64,000 nucleotides of DNA from Agapanthus africanus (GCA_030015575.1 CM057347.1:507535176-507599175); one strand, 5' to 3'; shown: positions 44,906-60,152, numbered from the stretch's first letter. The notes: generated by a model from the letters alone, not told the origin. Translations and numbers: made by a program.

Positions 44906-47900
44906 CTCTCTCTTTCTCTTCCCCCCTCTCTCAAACTCTCTCTTTCACTCTTTCTCTCTCTCTCTCTCTCCTCTCAACAACCCACTACCGGAGCTCCTCA
45001 CCAACTCCTCTCACCGTCGGGGCCACCCTGCAATGCTCCGCCGACGAGCCACTGCACCTCACCTCCTCTCTCCACCATCACCACCACAACCTCCGAGCTC
45101 CACCTCCTCGACCTCACAGTCCCTGCATCGCCCCGTCTCCTTTCCTCGTCGCCGTCGATCTCTACGTCGCCTCCTCTCATCACTCTGCACCGTCGCCTCC
45201 CTCCATCGACGATCCCTTCCTTCAACCACAACCCGAACTCCTCTCGCCCCGTCGAACCCAAAACCCATCGTCCCCTTCCGCCTTGACGCCACTCCCACCT
45301 CACGACGTGCTACCCAAGCCCAGCTACTTCCAACGGAGCTCCGAGCTAACCACTATCAACAACTCAACTCCGGCGCACCCCTCAACGACCGAGAACACCT
45401 CCGACGAGACCGTGCAGCCACCACTTTCTCTCCTAGAGCACCAGCGACCACCTCTGCAACCCCCACGTCGCTGCCACGGTCCCTCGCCCACTCCACCATC
45501 TAAACTTCCCCACGAATCCCCTGCACCGACCCAACCGCCTGCCACCCTCGCCTACATGCCATTGCCGGAGCCCCTCAACCACCTCCTTTCTCGTGCGAAC
45601 CCTCGCTGCAACCCGACGAGAACCCATCGCCTGCCCTCGAACCCGACCCATTATTGTCGCACCTCACCTTCATTGCCTTCATACACCTTGCGCCCGAGCA
45701 CCAGAGTCTCCTGAGCACCACCGCCGTCGCAGCCGGGAATATGCTGTGCTCGTGTCTGTGCTGCCGCTGTGCCAGTCCCCGTGCCTACTCTCGCGTCGCG
45801 CCATGCCCACCTAGGTGCCACGACAGCACCCACTCCGTGCCCGGCACCGTGCCACATCGTGCCCACTACTGTGCCCGATCCAGTGCCCGCCTCCGTGCCA
45901 TCACGTACCCAGACGTGTCGCGTTCCATGCCCAGTCCCCGTGCCACGTCGTGCCAGCCCCTGTGTCACACTGTATCCAATCCAGTGCACGCGCTGTGCCG
46001 CTCCCGAACCATGCATCGAGTCAAGACTGTGCCCAGTACCGTGTCGCGCCCGTGTCATCGCCACGTCTACTACCGTATCACGCCCGCGTCGCCACCGCGT
46101 CCAGTACCGGATCACCGTGCATCTCGCCCGTGTCCAGCATCGCGCCGTCTCGTGTGTCGAGATAAACTCTGCAGCGGTGTCGCTTCTATATCAAGCGACC
46201 GAAAGCAAGTGAATTCCTCACTTGTTTACATGCTACTATTTTACAAACCAAAATAAATGTTTAATTAGACTATATGCACCAATAGGCACAATCGAGATCG
46301 ATCAGCGTGAAACCCTAAATCAAAACCTATTTTAATGTGGTGGAACTCGTAATCAATGGAACCCTGCGTTGTTAATGAACACCGTACATAAATTTGACTG
46401 TAAGATAAATTTGGTTAACCCCCTAAAACGACAACCCAATAACCCTTGTGAAAGCTGGTTTTCTCGGACGAGCTGAACGGATAAAATCATAATAAATTAT
46501 TTATATATCGGACCCTAGAGTTATATGGCTCGTATCGAAGCCGATAGATGAACCTATAGCACCCCATAGTCCAACCTTGTATTTTGATAAATTATGACAA
46601 TGAATACTGAGGCGATTCGCAGCCCTGAACTGCAGTCTGGGGCAGCGTTCGTTTTGGATACCTGGCTTTGGAACACCTGTATACCCCATATTTAAACTGA
46701 AAATGCATGGAGACTCATATGGTCGTGTAGATAACTTAATTATCTATCACATGAATCTGGTCCCGTGCATTTTCACCGACGTTTGGTATTTAAATGGTAT
46801 TTTATAGTGTCGCTGTGTCCTGCAGTTTCTGCAGTGATATTCCTTACACTGTCACACTAAACTGTACATAACTTTTAATACATAACTGCTACTGATAATC
46901 CGTTTGATGCATTGGAAACATAACAGAAAAATATACAATTATTTTACTGTAGTGTCGCCTAACTATGCTTCCAACTGGGAGTAAAACATGTTACGAAACG
47001 GACTTCCAGTTCTGAAACTGGATTTCCAGCAGTGAGCACTTAAATTGAAATGACCATAACTAGTAAACCTGAAATCCGATTAACGAGAAATTTTTTTTGA
47101 TGGACAGATAATTAAACATACGGCTTATCCCTTTTTTTTATTGTTTTGCTTAATTCTGCACGTATGATTTATAGTAAATTATGCAAGCGGTAGGACACTG
47201 ACTGCTGATATTTTTATTCATATCGTAATTATTGCATTCTTAACATATCAAGTAGAAGTCATAAGCATTGATAACCTAGTGATCGTGTACACTACCCAGT
47301 GATAGATATTAGTACTTGGATTGTGTCAAGTACATTAGTATTAAAACGTGAATGAATAAGTGAAGTGACACGTACTTATACACAATCAGCGGACCTAGTT
47401 AATTTATTGCATTGTCGACGCCTATGGGGCATATGTAAGTGTAACTATAACTGGTATGGGACAGTTATGGAAGCACTTATATTAGTGTCATAGGTAAGGC
47501 ATCAAACGCTGTCCATTTATCTCGGGTACCAGTCGAGACATGCTTGATGGAGATCCTGTCTCCAGTTCTCGCGTAGACTTGTCATGGACCGACTAGTATT
47601 TGGATTCATAGTTGGTATTTGATGTAGACCACGGGGTGTGGAGTAGTTTGAGTGTGAGTTCAACGGAATCTCGAGAGTCCCATTGCCGGCATAAACAGCG
47701 ATTCTGGGAGTCATATGGGTGATATTACTGATTATTAGCGAGCGTTTCGGGCCCGTGTTCCCTTGCCCCTGGGGCCTTACCCTTGGGTTGGGGATACTCC
47801 TGCGTGGTTGACTCTCACACTTGGACTGACGATAGATTTAGCGACCTAGACAGTGAGACTTAGAGACTGATAGGGTTAGTGACATTGATATGCATTGCTT

Positions 47901-48350
47901 ACTGATTTGATATACCTACTTTACTGTTTACCTGTATCGATTGTTTTATGTGCATCATCATTCTATATTTACTGCTTCATGTTCATCATCATTGCGCGTG
48001 TTTACTTTTGCATTTATATATATTGCTATTGTGTCGCTCTGACGACCTGAGTATGCATGCTCAGAGTGAGAAGTGGACTTAGCTCGGATCAGCACCTGAC
48101 GTACCTCGAGGATATTGCGGACATCTAGATTAGCGACGCCAGCGCTATCTTTTCTTTGACTCTATCTGGTTAGTTTTATATCTATTTTGATTTAGTGACT
48201 GCATTTCTCATTACCTGTGCATTGATTACTGATTACCACGTAAAGCAAGAAGCCGAAGTGTGACTACGGCAGGATGTTTCCTTGACCGTAGGAGCATGGC
48301 TGGACTTGTCAACCCCTCGTATTTCGTATTTTGGGAAGCGGGACGTGACA
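44906..48350 (+). repeat. Second, 5'-truncated LTR unit of the composite
   Basis: It opens directly in a CT-rich tract without the LTR start. It then repeats the landmarks of the first unit: the C-rich tract to about 46200, the 27-nt block at 48039-48065, CCTTGACCGTAGGAGCATGG at 48281 and the end AAGCGGGACGTGACA. Between 45780 and 46130 the motif CGTGCCA recurs many times. Confidence 0.65.
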
Positions 48351-48352
48351 AC

Positions 48353-49350
48353 TCGTCTCCCTCGACAGGCCAGGTGAGCAGTGGGGGAGTTGCCAGGTGC
48401 ACCTTGAGTTGCTCGAAAGCATTCTGACAATCCACCGACCATTCGAACTTTGGGATTTTCCTTAGGGATTTGAAGAACGGGAGACACTTTTCCCTGGACC
48501 TCAACATGAAGCAACTAAAGGCCGCCACTCTCCCCGTTAGTCTCATGATCTCCATATTGCTCTTTGGCGTGGCCATGTTGAGGATAGCGCTGATCTTCTC
48601 CAGGTTAGCCTCAATTCCTCGGTGGGTAACCATGAACCCGAGGAATTTCCCGCTAGTGACCCCGAAAGCACACATAGAGGGATTCAGCTTCATTTTTTAC
48701 TTACGGAGGATGTCGAATGTCTCGCCAAGATCTTTGGCGTGCTCGTCCGACGAGCTTGATTTTACGAGAATGTCGTCGACGTAAAACTCCATGTTCCTCC
48801 CAATCTGCGGTTTGAACATTCTGTTGACCAGGCGCTGGTATGTAGCTCCGGTGTTTCTGAGGCTGAAGGGCATCACTTCGTAGCAGCATACCCCCCGGTC
48901 TATTGTGAACGTGGTAAGCTCTTCATCTGCCGGGTTCATGCGGATCTGGTTGTAGCCGGAGAAAGCATCCATGTAGTTGAGCAATTCGTGGCCTGCCGAG
49001 CTGTCGACAAGCTGATCTATCCGAGGGAAGGGATGGTTGTCTTTTGGGCAGGCCTTGTTGAGATCTGTGAAGTCGACGCACATGCGCTACTTCCCGCTTG
49101 TCTTTTTAACCATAACTACATTCGCTAGCCATTCCGAGTAGGCCACATTTCGAATGAAGTTGGCTGCAAACAACCTATCGACCTCGTCTTCTATTGCCTT
49201 TTGTTTGATCAGAGTGAAGCTTCGTTTCTTTTGCCTGAAGGGTCGGGCCATCGGGTCGACCCCGAGCTTGTGAGAGATTACCTTGGGGTCGATCCCAGGC
49301 ATGTCGGAAGGCGCCTAAGCGAAGACGTCTGAGTTTCCTCGGAGAAAGTG
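48353..49350 (-). pseudogene. Tat element reverse transcriptase
   Basis: The minus strand shows PGIDPKVISHKLGVDP, SFTLIKQKAIEDEVDRL, WLANVVMVKK, then after a stop MCVDFTDLNKACPKD, PFPRIDQLVDSSAGHELL, FSGYNQIRM and GATYQRLVNRMF. The catalytic FYVDDILVKS has its YVDD codons at 48772-48783, and LGFMVTHRGIEAN ends the domain. In-frame stops at about 49085 and 48694 split the protein into three pieces. RNase H begins near 48400 and is cut by the insertion ending at 48350. Confidence 0.88.
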
Positions 49351-49599
49351 GATCAAGTATTCACGCCGGGCTCCCGTTAAGAGGGATCCGATCTGGACAG
49401 TTCGTTCATTGTTCCCCTCGACGAGGGGGGCCTCTGTTAGCGCCTCCACCAGGGCCTCTCAGATTTCTTTTAATTCGTCATGAGTATCCAAGGACCCCTG
49501 AAAATCACCCGCGCTTTCAAGGTTGTCAACTCTCTCCTCGGAGGTGGATGTCTCTGTGAAGTAAATCTTAGCAATTTGCTGGTTCCCGTAGGCCCGGCC

Positions 49600-50250
49600 T
49601 ATTCCCCCATGATCCTATGGAAACTTGATCGCGAGGCGGTAGGTCGAGATTTGGGCCCGAAGGGAGTTTAGCGTCGGGCGTCCCAGGAGGATATTGTAGG
49701 ACAAGGGAATCCTGGCGACGATGAACTCCATCGGTATGGTTCTCGTACTGCCCGCTTGCCCAATGTTAAAGAGGTGGGTAACCACCCCCTTTGCCCGGAT
49801 GTAGTGGTTAGTAAACCCCGACAGAATGTAGGTGGTTAGCCGCAGGTCTGACGTGCCGATCCCCATACGCAGGAAGCAGTCATAGAAAAGGATGTCCGCC
49901 GAGTTTCCCAAGTCGACCAGTATCCTTTGGACTTCGTAGCGGTGTACCCGTGCTGTAATCACGAGAGGATTGTTGTGAGGCAAGGATATTCCGTGGAGGT
50001 CTTCGTCAGTGAAGGTGATGGACTCGGCTACTTAGTTTTTCTTCCGGGGTTGGCCGTTGGTCCCATCGACTGGTAGGAGGCGACGAATCTCGCCGGCTCC
50101 ATGTGGACTCCACGAAGAGACGACCATGATTTGGACAATCGTTAATTCGCCGGGAGAGGGATGGTTTTCCTGCTCCCGGTCTGCCTGTCGCTTTTCCCGC
50201 AGGCACTTCTCCAGGTGGCCCGAGCGAATCAACTCCTTGATGTAGTCGCG
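49600..50250 (-). pseudogene. Tat element protease and Gag-PR linker
   Basis: The 49983-49615 frame contains NNPLVITARVHRYEVQRILVDLGNSADILFYDCF, here cited as blocks: VITARVHRYEV, ILVDLGNSADILFYD and LLGRPTLNSLRAQIS. It is a retroviral-type aspartic protease in which the catalytic triplet reads Asp-Leu-Gly rather than Asp-Thr/Ser-Gly. The linker (50232-50006) has MIRSGHLEKCLREKRQADRE. A stop near 50033 separates linker and protease. Confidence 0.8.
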
Positions 50251-50289
50251 CAGTTGTTTACAGTTCTCGGTAAGGTGTCACTGCGACCT

Positions 50290-51760
50290 ATGGAAGGCGC
50301 AGTACAAGCCTCAAGTCTGTTTGGCCGCTCTATTAGTGACCGGAGGGAGCTTGAAGAATCGCTCGCCCTTCGCTTCCTCCAATAGCTCGGTTTGAGAGAT
50401 GTTGAGTGGAGTATACTCCTGGAACTGCAGGGGGTATGGCTTTGGCCGGTCGACCTTCTTCTTTTCTTCTCTTCCCCTCTTCTTTTGGTCGGCCTGGTCG
50501 CCCCGGGGTAGGTTTGCGTTTACTTCGGACTCGAGTTGGATTTCCCACGCGGTCCAAGCTTTTACCTCGGCCATGGTCTTAGGTTGCACCAATGCAAAGG
50601 AGCGGAACCACTCCTTGTGCCTAAGACTTGACCTCAGAGCTGTGATTACAGTCTCATCCCGGTGCTCAAGGACTTCAAGAAGAGTGTTGTAGAAGCGAGT
50701 GACGTATCCTTTAAAGGATTCCTTGTCCCCGCTCTTTATAGTGAAGCGGTAATCGACGGTCTGCTTTTGTCGTCTGTTCCCAACGAAATATCCGAGGAAC
50801 TGGGTGGCCAGCTCATCAAAGGTAGAGATGGAGCATGGCGTGAGTCCTCAGAACCAGTCTTGTCCAGCCCGGACGAAAGTGGCGGGGAACGCTCGGCATT
50901 AGGCAGTGTCGGAGTTGTCCTGGAAGCTCATGCCCGCCGTAAACGCGTCCAGATGGTCTTTCGGGTCGAACTTCCCATCAAAGAGGGCCCCTTTTAGAAG
51001 CTTGTTTCTGAATGAGACGCGGATATAGAGCAGCTCTTCAGTGAAGGGCTTCGTAAGCGAGTCGGTGGCATACCCGGCCCCCTCGTTTGAAGGATGACCC
51101 TCTCGATGTATACCCTCGATTTTCTTTTCGAGGATGTCGAGACGGTCTTGGTACCCCGAGGATTCGGCGTAGTCGGAGTTATGGCCTTTCCTGCTGGCGG
51201 CCTGCGCCTGACTGCGGCTCCAATTCCGTTCTATCAGGTTTCTCAAGTCCCCTGGCGAGGTCATTCTCGAGTCATCGCGGCAAGTGTCGCTTGTGCGACC
51301 CTGTCGAAGGAGAGGATGTCGACCATGCCTGAGAGCAGGCGAGCTGACCGACACCTCCTCGGGAGGGATGGGAGCGCGATGGGCCTGGGGGGGGAGATTT
51401 TTCACGAGACCTCGGCATGGAACTTTGAGGCGCCCAACGGGTCATTGAATCGGTCACTGCGGGGGACCTGTGGCCGTCGGGGATAGCAAGACGCTATTCA
51501 GTGGTGCCAGCGCGGGCAGCGTCATCTCCCCCTCTATGGAGGTCGTGATCCCGGGGTGGGGGAACGGTGACCAGGGGGGCTTGTCCCGTCTTTTGGACGC
51601 GGACAAGGGCATCCACTATGAATGCGAGCCTGTCGATCCGAGAAGAGAGGGCATGAACGACGTTAGGGGGAGGAGTGGATTCGTCCGCGTCTCCGTTGTG
51701 GGGAAGGCGGCAGCTGGTGCTTGGATCGTCACGGTGTTCATTCGCCATGAGTTCGAGTTC
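50290..51760 (-). pseudogene. Tat element Gag
   Basis: From the right: an N-terminal piece (51748-51494), then SPGDLRNLIERNWSRS, YQDRLDILEKKIEGI and ALFDGKFDPKDHLDAFTAG (51405-50899). A broken middle follows, then QPKTMAEVKAWTAWE, a Lys/Arg-rich KKRGREEKKKVDRPKPY stretch, YTPLNISQTELLEEAKG and a degraded CxxH zinc block (50592-50290). It aligns throughout with the Gag of the plus-strand sister (59100-60131). Gag assembles the particle around element RNA. Stops and at least two frameshifts break it. Confidence 0.82.
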
Positions 51761-51803
51761 GGAGGATCAACTTTCGATGAGTGGAATTTTCAGCTTCCCA
51801 CAG

Positions 51804-51812
51804 ACGGCGCCA
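51804..51812 (-). other. Primer binding site (Asp-tRNA type, partial)
   Basis: The minus strand reads TGGCGCCGT, matching the first nine bases expected from a plant tRNA-Asp 3' end. It then continues CTGTGGGAA, common in Tat/related elements. It lies two bases from the LTR boundary (51815). Confidence 0.65.
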
Positions 51813-51814
51813 AC

Positions 51815-52900
51815 TGATGGAGGTTAAGATCTCCTTCAGATGTTGTCCTCCGTCGATCTGTCACGAGCGTGAGTGAACAGCTGAGATTGGTGTTGAGGGT
51901 TGCCTCCTTAAGTGTGTGGATATCGGTGGGCTTGTTTTGAGGCGAAACCAAGCTATCTGCAAAAGAAGTCCCGAGGTGGTTGTACCACCGTGGACCCTCC
52001 GACGATCAAGTTAGCCGAGGTATTTAAGCAGTGTAGCGGCTTATTGGGTTAAAATTGTATTCCCTGAGTCGTCTGGGAGAGGGGTTTTTATAGTGGTCGC
52101 TTGGAGCGAGCTGGCGGGAGATCTTTGCCGGCCGTTACGCCCCTGGCGTTATGCCTGCGTGAATGACGGGATTCCCCCATTAATGACGAGATACGCTCGT
52201 TAATAGAGGGATACGGCGGCGTGGAACGCGGGATGTTGGTGGCGGATATCTTGCTTCTGGAGAGATACGCAGAGCCGTGGCGGAAGCGCTTGGGCTTTGC
52301 GTCCTAGGACACTTGGTAGAACCGAGGAGTTCTAGCTCGATGGGAGGCCTAAAAGAGGGCGGGAGGCCGAGCTAGTTCGGTTCAGTGGTAGTTCGGAGAC
52401 GAGCTGGGAGGGCTTAGGATGCTCAGCGCGTAGAGGGGCTCAGAGACGAGCCCACGGTCATTTGTAAGGTGTGCATAAGAGCGTTCAGGGACCCACAAGA
52501 GGTCGGGACACACCTCGGGACGATAACCCGAAGAGAGTCTCCAACGCATAGTACTTGCCCTGTTTGCGTGAGCCCCAGGACACGTCATCTGCCACGTGTC
52601 ATGATCTGGGGAGTTCCTACTTATGAGCATCATCACCTTCGAGCTGTTTTTAGTTTCTCTCTCCTTTGAGCTTATAGTTGGGTGGGATGGTGTTAGCCAA
52701 CGGCGTTTATACACGGGGGAGTGGGACCTAGCATATCGCATCGGCCGCCACGCCAGCGACGGGTCGGGTGGAGTAATTAGGCGGATCTGAGCTGTTGGAT
52801 CAGAAAAGCAAATTAAATCCCCTCGGCCTGCATACTACCGGAGATGAAGGAAAACGACAAAGGGGGAAGACTGATCAAAGGGTCAATGGATGGTCAAAGC
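51815..52900 (-). repeat. 5' LTR of the minus-strand Tat element
   Basis: The inner edge is TGATGGAGGTTAAG on the plus strand (TAACCTCCATCA on the minus), next to the primer site. A TATA box ACTATAAAAACC on the minus strand lies near 52085-52096. The outer edge is uncertain, because no partner LTR is available for comparison; CATCATCA near 52622-52629 is one candidate end and about 52900 another. The region holds no gene. Confidence 0.6.
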
Positions 52901-52986
52901 ATTTAAAGGATAAGATCGTATTGGTTTGGCTTGGAATTTGTCGTTTCTGCTCGGAAAATATATTTTAAATACTACTATAACTATTA

Positions 52987-54026
52987 GGGTGAATTGTCAA
53001 ACATTCCCGGGCCCGCTTAGAACTTGTGTAAAATACCCTCTGCGCGATAAAAACCCCTGGTATATAATTCCTCATTTGTATTTTTGTATAACCCAAAATG
53101 CCTTTGTCCGTGTGGGCTGACAGTCATTTATAGCTGGATTTAGGTTAGTATAGTACAGAGGAGTTAATTGCCTGTAATCAGGGTTGTTGAAAAAGCTCAA
53201 AGCCCGAGGCTTGGCTCGAGATCAGCCCGTTAAAACCTCATTCAAGCTTGTTTGACAACTAAATGAGCTCGAGCTTGATCATAAATCTAAGCTCAATGAA
53301 ATAAACGAACGAATACGAACTTGTACAAGCTCAAGCTCGACTCGTATTCAAGCTCAGCTCGTTTTGGGCTTGGATCGAGCTTGGATCAAGCTCCGATTGA
53401 TTAAGATTCATACGGACTAATGCAGGCTTAAGAAACATACCAAGCTTATAGCGTTTAGGCATCCATATTGAAATAAGCTTATACAAATACAAGTCCTTTT
53501 TGTGTGTAGAATGCTCATGGCTAATAGTATTTTAATGCAGAAGATTAGATTAAATTTATATTATTCATAAATGTTATAAATGATGGTTGGCCTATTATTA
53601 TTTTTCATAAATGATAAGTAATGAGATTTAATTATTACAAAGTTATTTTAGAGTCCGGAGAAAGAAGTAATTTGTTTTAGGAAATTAGATTTTTGGTGGG
53701 GAAAAGGGTATATTTGGAAGGGATCGAAAATGAAAACATAATAGATATTGCATGCAAGTCTCCAAAAGTTACAAGCGAGTCTTCAGATATTACTAGCAAG
53801 TATTTAGATATTACAGACAACTCCTATGTACTATGACCGTCTTAAATTCAACTGTAAATGACTGTCAGCCGACATGGACAATGGGTATTTTGCGGTTTAT
53901 ACGAAAATACAACTGGGGAATTGTATATCGGGTTTTTTTATTGGGTCTAGGTTTTTTTTTTAAACAAGGCCAAGAAGCCCAGGGATTTTAACACAAGTTT
54001 GCCCGGGGCTTTTTGACAATTCACCC
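52987..54026. mobile_element. Non-autonomous DNA element with long terminal inverted repeats
   Basis: The left end GGGTGAATTGTCAAACATTC is inverted at the right end as TTTTTGACAATTCACCC. Pairing continues for about 140-180 bases: CCCGGGCCCGCTTAGAACTTGTGT pairs with ACACAAGTTTGCCCGGGG, and GACAGTCATTTA near 53123 with TAAATGACTGTC near 53846. The 1-kb interior has no ORF and is rich in AAGCTCGAGCTTG-like runs. Long inverted repeats without a transposase suggest a Mutator-like or foldback element. A clean 9-bp target duplication was not found. Confidence 0.75.
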
Positions 54027-55038
54027 CAAAAAAAAACTATACTTTTGTAGGTTTGATGCTTCTATTTGTAGGTTGAGCTTACATAAGCTTCAATGTTCTT
54101 GTTGTGCCCTACTTATCCATACACGGAAAGGCTCTATTAATCATTAGAAGCAAAACATTTGACCAGACTTTGCATTTTATTTGCTAGTTTTTTTTTGCAT
54201 ATGTGAGTCACCTAGGCATCGTAATATACATTATACATATTTACTAGTTTTTTTTTTTGCATATGTCAGACATCTAGGCATAATATTGTATAGTTAAAAT
54301 CAATATTATTACACGGTTTAAATACTGAGAGAGATAAGAGTGTTTGAAATTAAAATTAAAAGATTCAATTTTTTTTTAATAAAACAGTGACATAAATATC
54401 TTGAATTGGGTAATGGATTGGAAGCTTCTTCTAATTTCTTCAATTCTCCTAAAAAAAAGAGACCTGTAATAAACGCCATGATCTACATCTTTGGAGTCTG
54501 CATTTTAGAAGTAGAGATAAAAATTTAACTAATCGTTTTGCTTATTGATTTAAGTACATAAGGGGTATTCCTATTGTTTTCTTTATCTATTAGAGAAAAC
54601 GGAATATACATTGTCATTGTAGAAATTTCCGAGATTGACAGGACACATTGGAATACACCTTTCATTAATCCATATACACATTTATTTTCCGACTTCAACC
54701 ATTAATTTCATTAAAATGATAGAAGGTAAAAATAAACTGACATGTATCCGGCCACCACAAGAAAAAAATGGGTTTCCTTTGTCAATAAACATATGCCTAT
54801 AGCTGCCAACTTTCTCTCTTTTCTGTTTTCTACAATTGCAATTGATGGCTTGGAGTAGGAGCCTTTCAGGCTATTTTCTATGATAAGAATTGATAATTTT
54901 AATGTATTCAAATTTTAAATGGCATTGTATTGTATGAATAATTTTTCCTCCATATATAACACTCATTACAGGACATAAATTACATTAAACATAAAACAGA
55001 AATAACCTATCTACATACGCAAGAACAGTAAGCATGAA
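54027..55038. other. AT-rich downstream region of FNR
   Basis: There is no gene here. It contains an A-run at 54027-54036. A diverged ~60-bp tandem duplication shares CTAGTTTTTTTTTGCATATGT and CATCTAGGCAT (about 54183-54290). The 3' UTR of FNR should lie within roughly 54900-55038; no canonical AATAAA is seen on the minus strand close to the stop. Confidence 0.55.
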
Positions 55039-58106
<3,068 letters not shown>

Positions 58107-58138
58107 TGTGAGTGTTGGTGATGATATCTCGCTGAGTT

Positions 58139-58195
58139 GAGGGGGGAGGGAGAGGGAGAGGGGGAGGGAGGGAGGGAGGGAGGGAGAAGAAGATG
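58139..58195 (-). promoter_or_regulatory. CT-rich 5' leader of FNR
   Basis: The minus strand just upstream of the ATG is an almost pure pyrimidine tract built on CTCC repeats. Such CT-rich leaders are common in nuclear genes for photosynthetic proteins. It is also a microsatellite and likely variable in length. Confidence 0.6.
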
Positions 58196-58318
58196 GAATG
58201 GAAACAACAAGGAGAAGTGCGTGAGGATAGGGAGATTTAAATGGGTGGAGGAGATTTTGTGGGGCAAATGAAGTGATGGTTTAAGTTGGACCTGCCTCCC
58301 TGGTGTCTAGGCACAAAG

Positions 58319-58329
58319 GTATATAGTGT
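58319..58329 (-). promoter_or_regulatory. Candidate TATA box of FNR
   Basis: The minus strand reads CACTATATACC about 215 bases before the ATG, which would give a leader of roughly 180 bases. A weaker alternative, CCATTTAAATC at 58234-58244, would give about 95 bases. Confidence 0.45.
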
Positions 58330-58959
58330 GGTGGCTAACCTGAATCAAATAATATATCAAATATCTTATATGCATAATTCAATCGTTGTATGAAAAATGT
58401 AAAATGCAAACAACTATGATAGCAACAAGAAGCGAAGCAAAACAAAAATGATCCATACATGCTTTACAGCATTCAAGTGCTTGTATATCTTCATGGCATA
58501 GATAAACAAATATACTAAGCCATATCAAATGATCCATACATGCTCCTAATGTACATATACACGAAATATATGCAGTGACCTCTCCCATCCCGCCTCAACC
58601 CCGCTCCCCCCCCCCCTCCCCCCCTTGGTTTGATGACTTAATATGAAGGTACAAGGGGGTTGCAGTGACTGTGCAGACACTGATGGCCTCACCCATTGCG
58701 AGTGGGGTCCATAGGGTTAAACGCAAAATACCCCTCTGGCCCCATCCGCAATGGATGAGGGCACTGCAGGCCGTGTCCTGTAGGGTTGCAGCCCCTGATT
58801 GCTCATATATTAAATGATATCTTTATTTTTGTCTTGCTTTTGTTCACAGTAAAAGGGGCCAATGGAGTATATATAGGCCTGACAAAATTTCTAAAATACT
58901 TTTCAGATATTTACCCTGTTGGGTCAAGTTTAAACTTTTCAGATATTTACCCTGGGCAC
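58330..58959. other. Upstream region of FNR, no gene
   Basis: This holds no gene. It contains a C-run (58609-58624), a stretch GATCCATACATGC repeated at 58450 and 58530, and a direct repeat ACTTTTCAGATATTTACCCTG at about 58900 and 58933 near the broken start of the Tat element. The FNR promoter elements further upstream must lie here or have been displaced by the insertion. Confidence 0.5.
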
Positions 58960-58984
58960 CGGATAGCTCTACATCCCGATCTCA

Positions 58985-60131
58985 TGAAAGACCGGGCTGT
59001 CGCTCCAACGCCCGCCGTACACTCACTCCCCCAGAGGAGGTGTCGATCAGTTCGTCTGCTTCCAGACGCGACTGGCGCCCCCACCACCGTTGAGGCCGCG
59101 TGAACGGCGAACGTCAGGACTACTCAAGATGGGCCTCGCCCGAGGATTTAAGAAATGTGATAGAGCGGAATCGAAGCCGCACCTTTACGCAGACCTGGAG
59201 CGGGGATAGCCGCCGCTCTGACTGTGCCGAATCCTCGGGGTACCACCGCCGGATCAAAGCCCTCGAAAAGGAAATTGAAGGCATATGACGAGATGGCCAT
59301 ATGTCCGGCGAAGGGGCTAAGTACTCCACTGATTCGCTTACAAAGCCCTGTACAGAAAGGCTCCTGGCTGAGTACGTCTCATCCAGGAACAAGCCGCCTA
59401 AAGTGGCCCTCTTCGACGGGAAGTCCGACCCGAAAGACCACTTGGACGCATTTACAGCGGGCATGAGCTTCCAAAATAACTCAGACGCGGCTCAATACCG
59501 ATCTTTTCCTACTACCCTAATCCGGGACTGGTTCCGAGGGCTTGCGCCATGCTCCATCTCGACCTTCGACGAGCTGGCTACCCAATTCCTCGGTCATTTC
59601 GTCGGAAACCGACGACAGAAGAAAACGGTCGATTACCTGTTTACCGTCAAGAGCGGAGACAATGAATCCTTCAAAGGGTATGTCACTCGCTTCTACAATA
59701 CCCTCCTGGAGGTTCCCGAGCACCGCAACAGAACGGTTATCACCACGCTGAGGTCGGGTCTTAGGCACAAAAATTGGCTCCGCTCTTTTGCATTGGTGCA
59801 ACCTAAGACCATGGCCGAAGTGAAGGCATGGACCGAGAGAGAGGTCCAACTCGAGTCAAAGGTGAACACCAACCTGCCCCGAGGCAACCAAGCAGAACGA
59901 AAAAAGAGGGACATGGAAGAGAAAAAGAAAGTCGATCGCCTGAAACCTTATTCCCCGAGGTTCCAGGAGTTCACCCCTCTGAACATTTCCCAGATCGAGC
60001 TACTGGAGGAAACTAAGGGCGAGAGGTTCTTTAAGTTCCCGCCAGCTACCCAAAGAATGGGAAAGTGTCTCCACGGTCTGTACTGCGCCTATCACAGGTC
60101 ACAGGTTCACCCGACTGAGAGCCGCAAATAG
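58985..60131 (+). pseudogene. Tat Gag (plus-strand element)
   Basis: The N-terminal part lies in two pieces with a break near 59100: SPEDLRNVIERNRSR and YHRRIKALEKEIEGI, stop at 59286. The main frame 59301-60131 has TDSLTKPCTERLL, VALFDGKSDPKDHLDAFTAG, FRGLAPCSISTFDELATQFL, the capsid FKGYVTRFYNTLLEV block, QPKTMAEVKAWTERE, a Lys-rich stretch, FTPLNISQIELLEETKG and a zinc-type CAYHRSQVHPTE. The frame ends at a TAG (60129-60131) and continues in frame into the PR linker at 60153. Confidence 0.87.
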
Positions 60132-60152
60132 CTCTGTGACTATATAGAGAAG

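Larger units (their letters stand above)
41209..48350 (+). mobile_element. LTR-LTR composite insertion in the Tat RNase H
   Basis: This 7142-bp insertion begins TGTAATACCC and ends GGACGTGACA. It splits the Tat RNase H within the GDEL/LLQYL coding context. It consists of two LTR-like units, 41209-44905 and 44906-48350, that share ordered blocks but differ by many substitutions and indels. The second lacks the TGTAATACC start, and no internal coding region lies between. Flanks CACG/ACTCG fit an eroded target duplication (CGAGC-type). The likely history is a gypsy element that lost its interior and part of its second LTR. Long C-rich frames on both strands (for example 42144-43028, 45654-46256) reflect composition, not genes. 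Confidence 0.72.
38990..52900 (-). mobile_element. Tat-lineage Ty3/gypsy element, 3' LTR missing
   Basis: The minus-strand order from the right is LTR, primer site, gag, PR, RT, RNase H, archaeal-type RNase H, IN. The second RNase H before integrase is the hallmark of Tat-lineage plant gypsy elements. A 7.1-kb insertion (41209-48350) interrupts the RNase H region. The 3' LTR cannot be found to the left, and stops and frameshifts affect every domain. A sister element lies on the plus strand at 58960-63428, on the other side of the FNR gene. Confidence 0.85.

Noticed and set aside
45033-46256. Several overlapping ORFs of 116-200 codons in the second LTR
   Set aside because: Same C-rich composition effect; all frames are open together and none resembles a protein.
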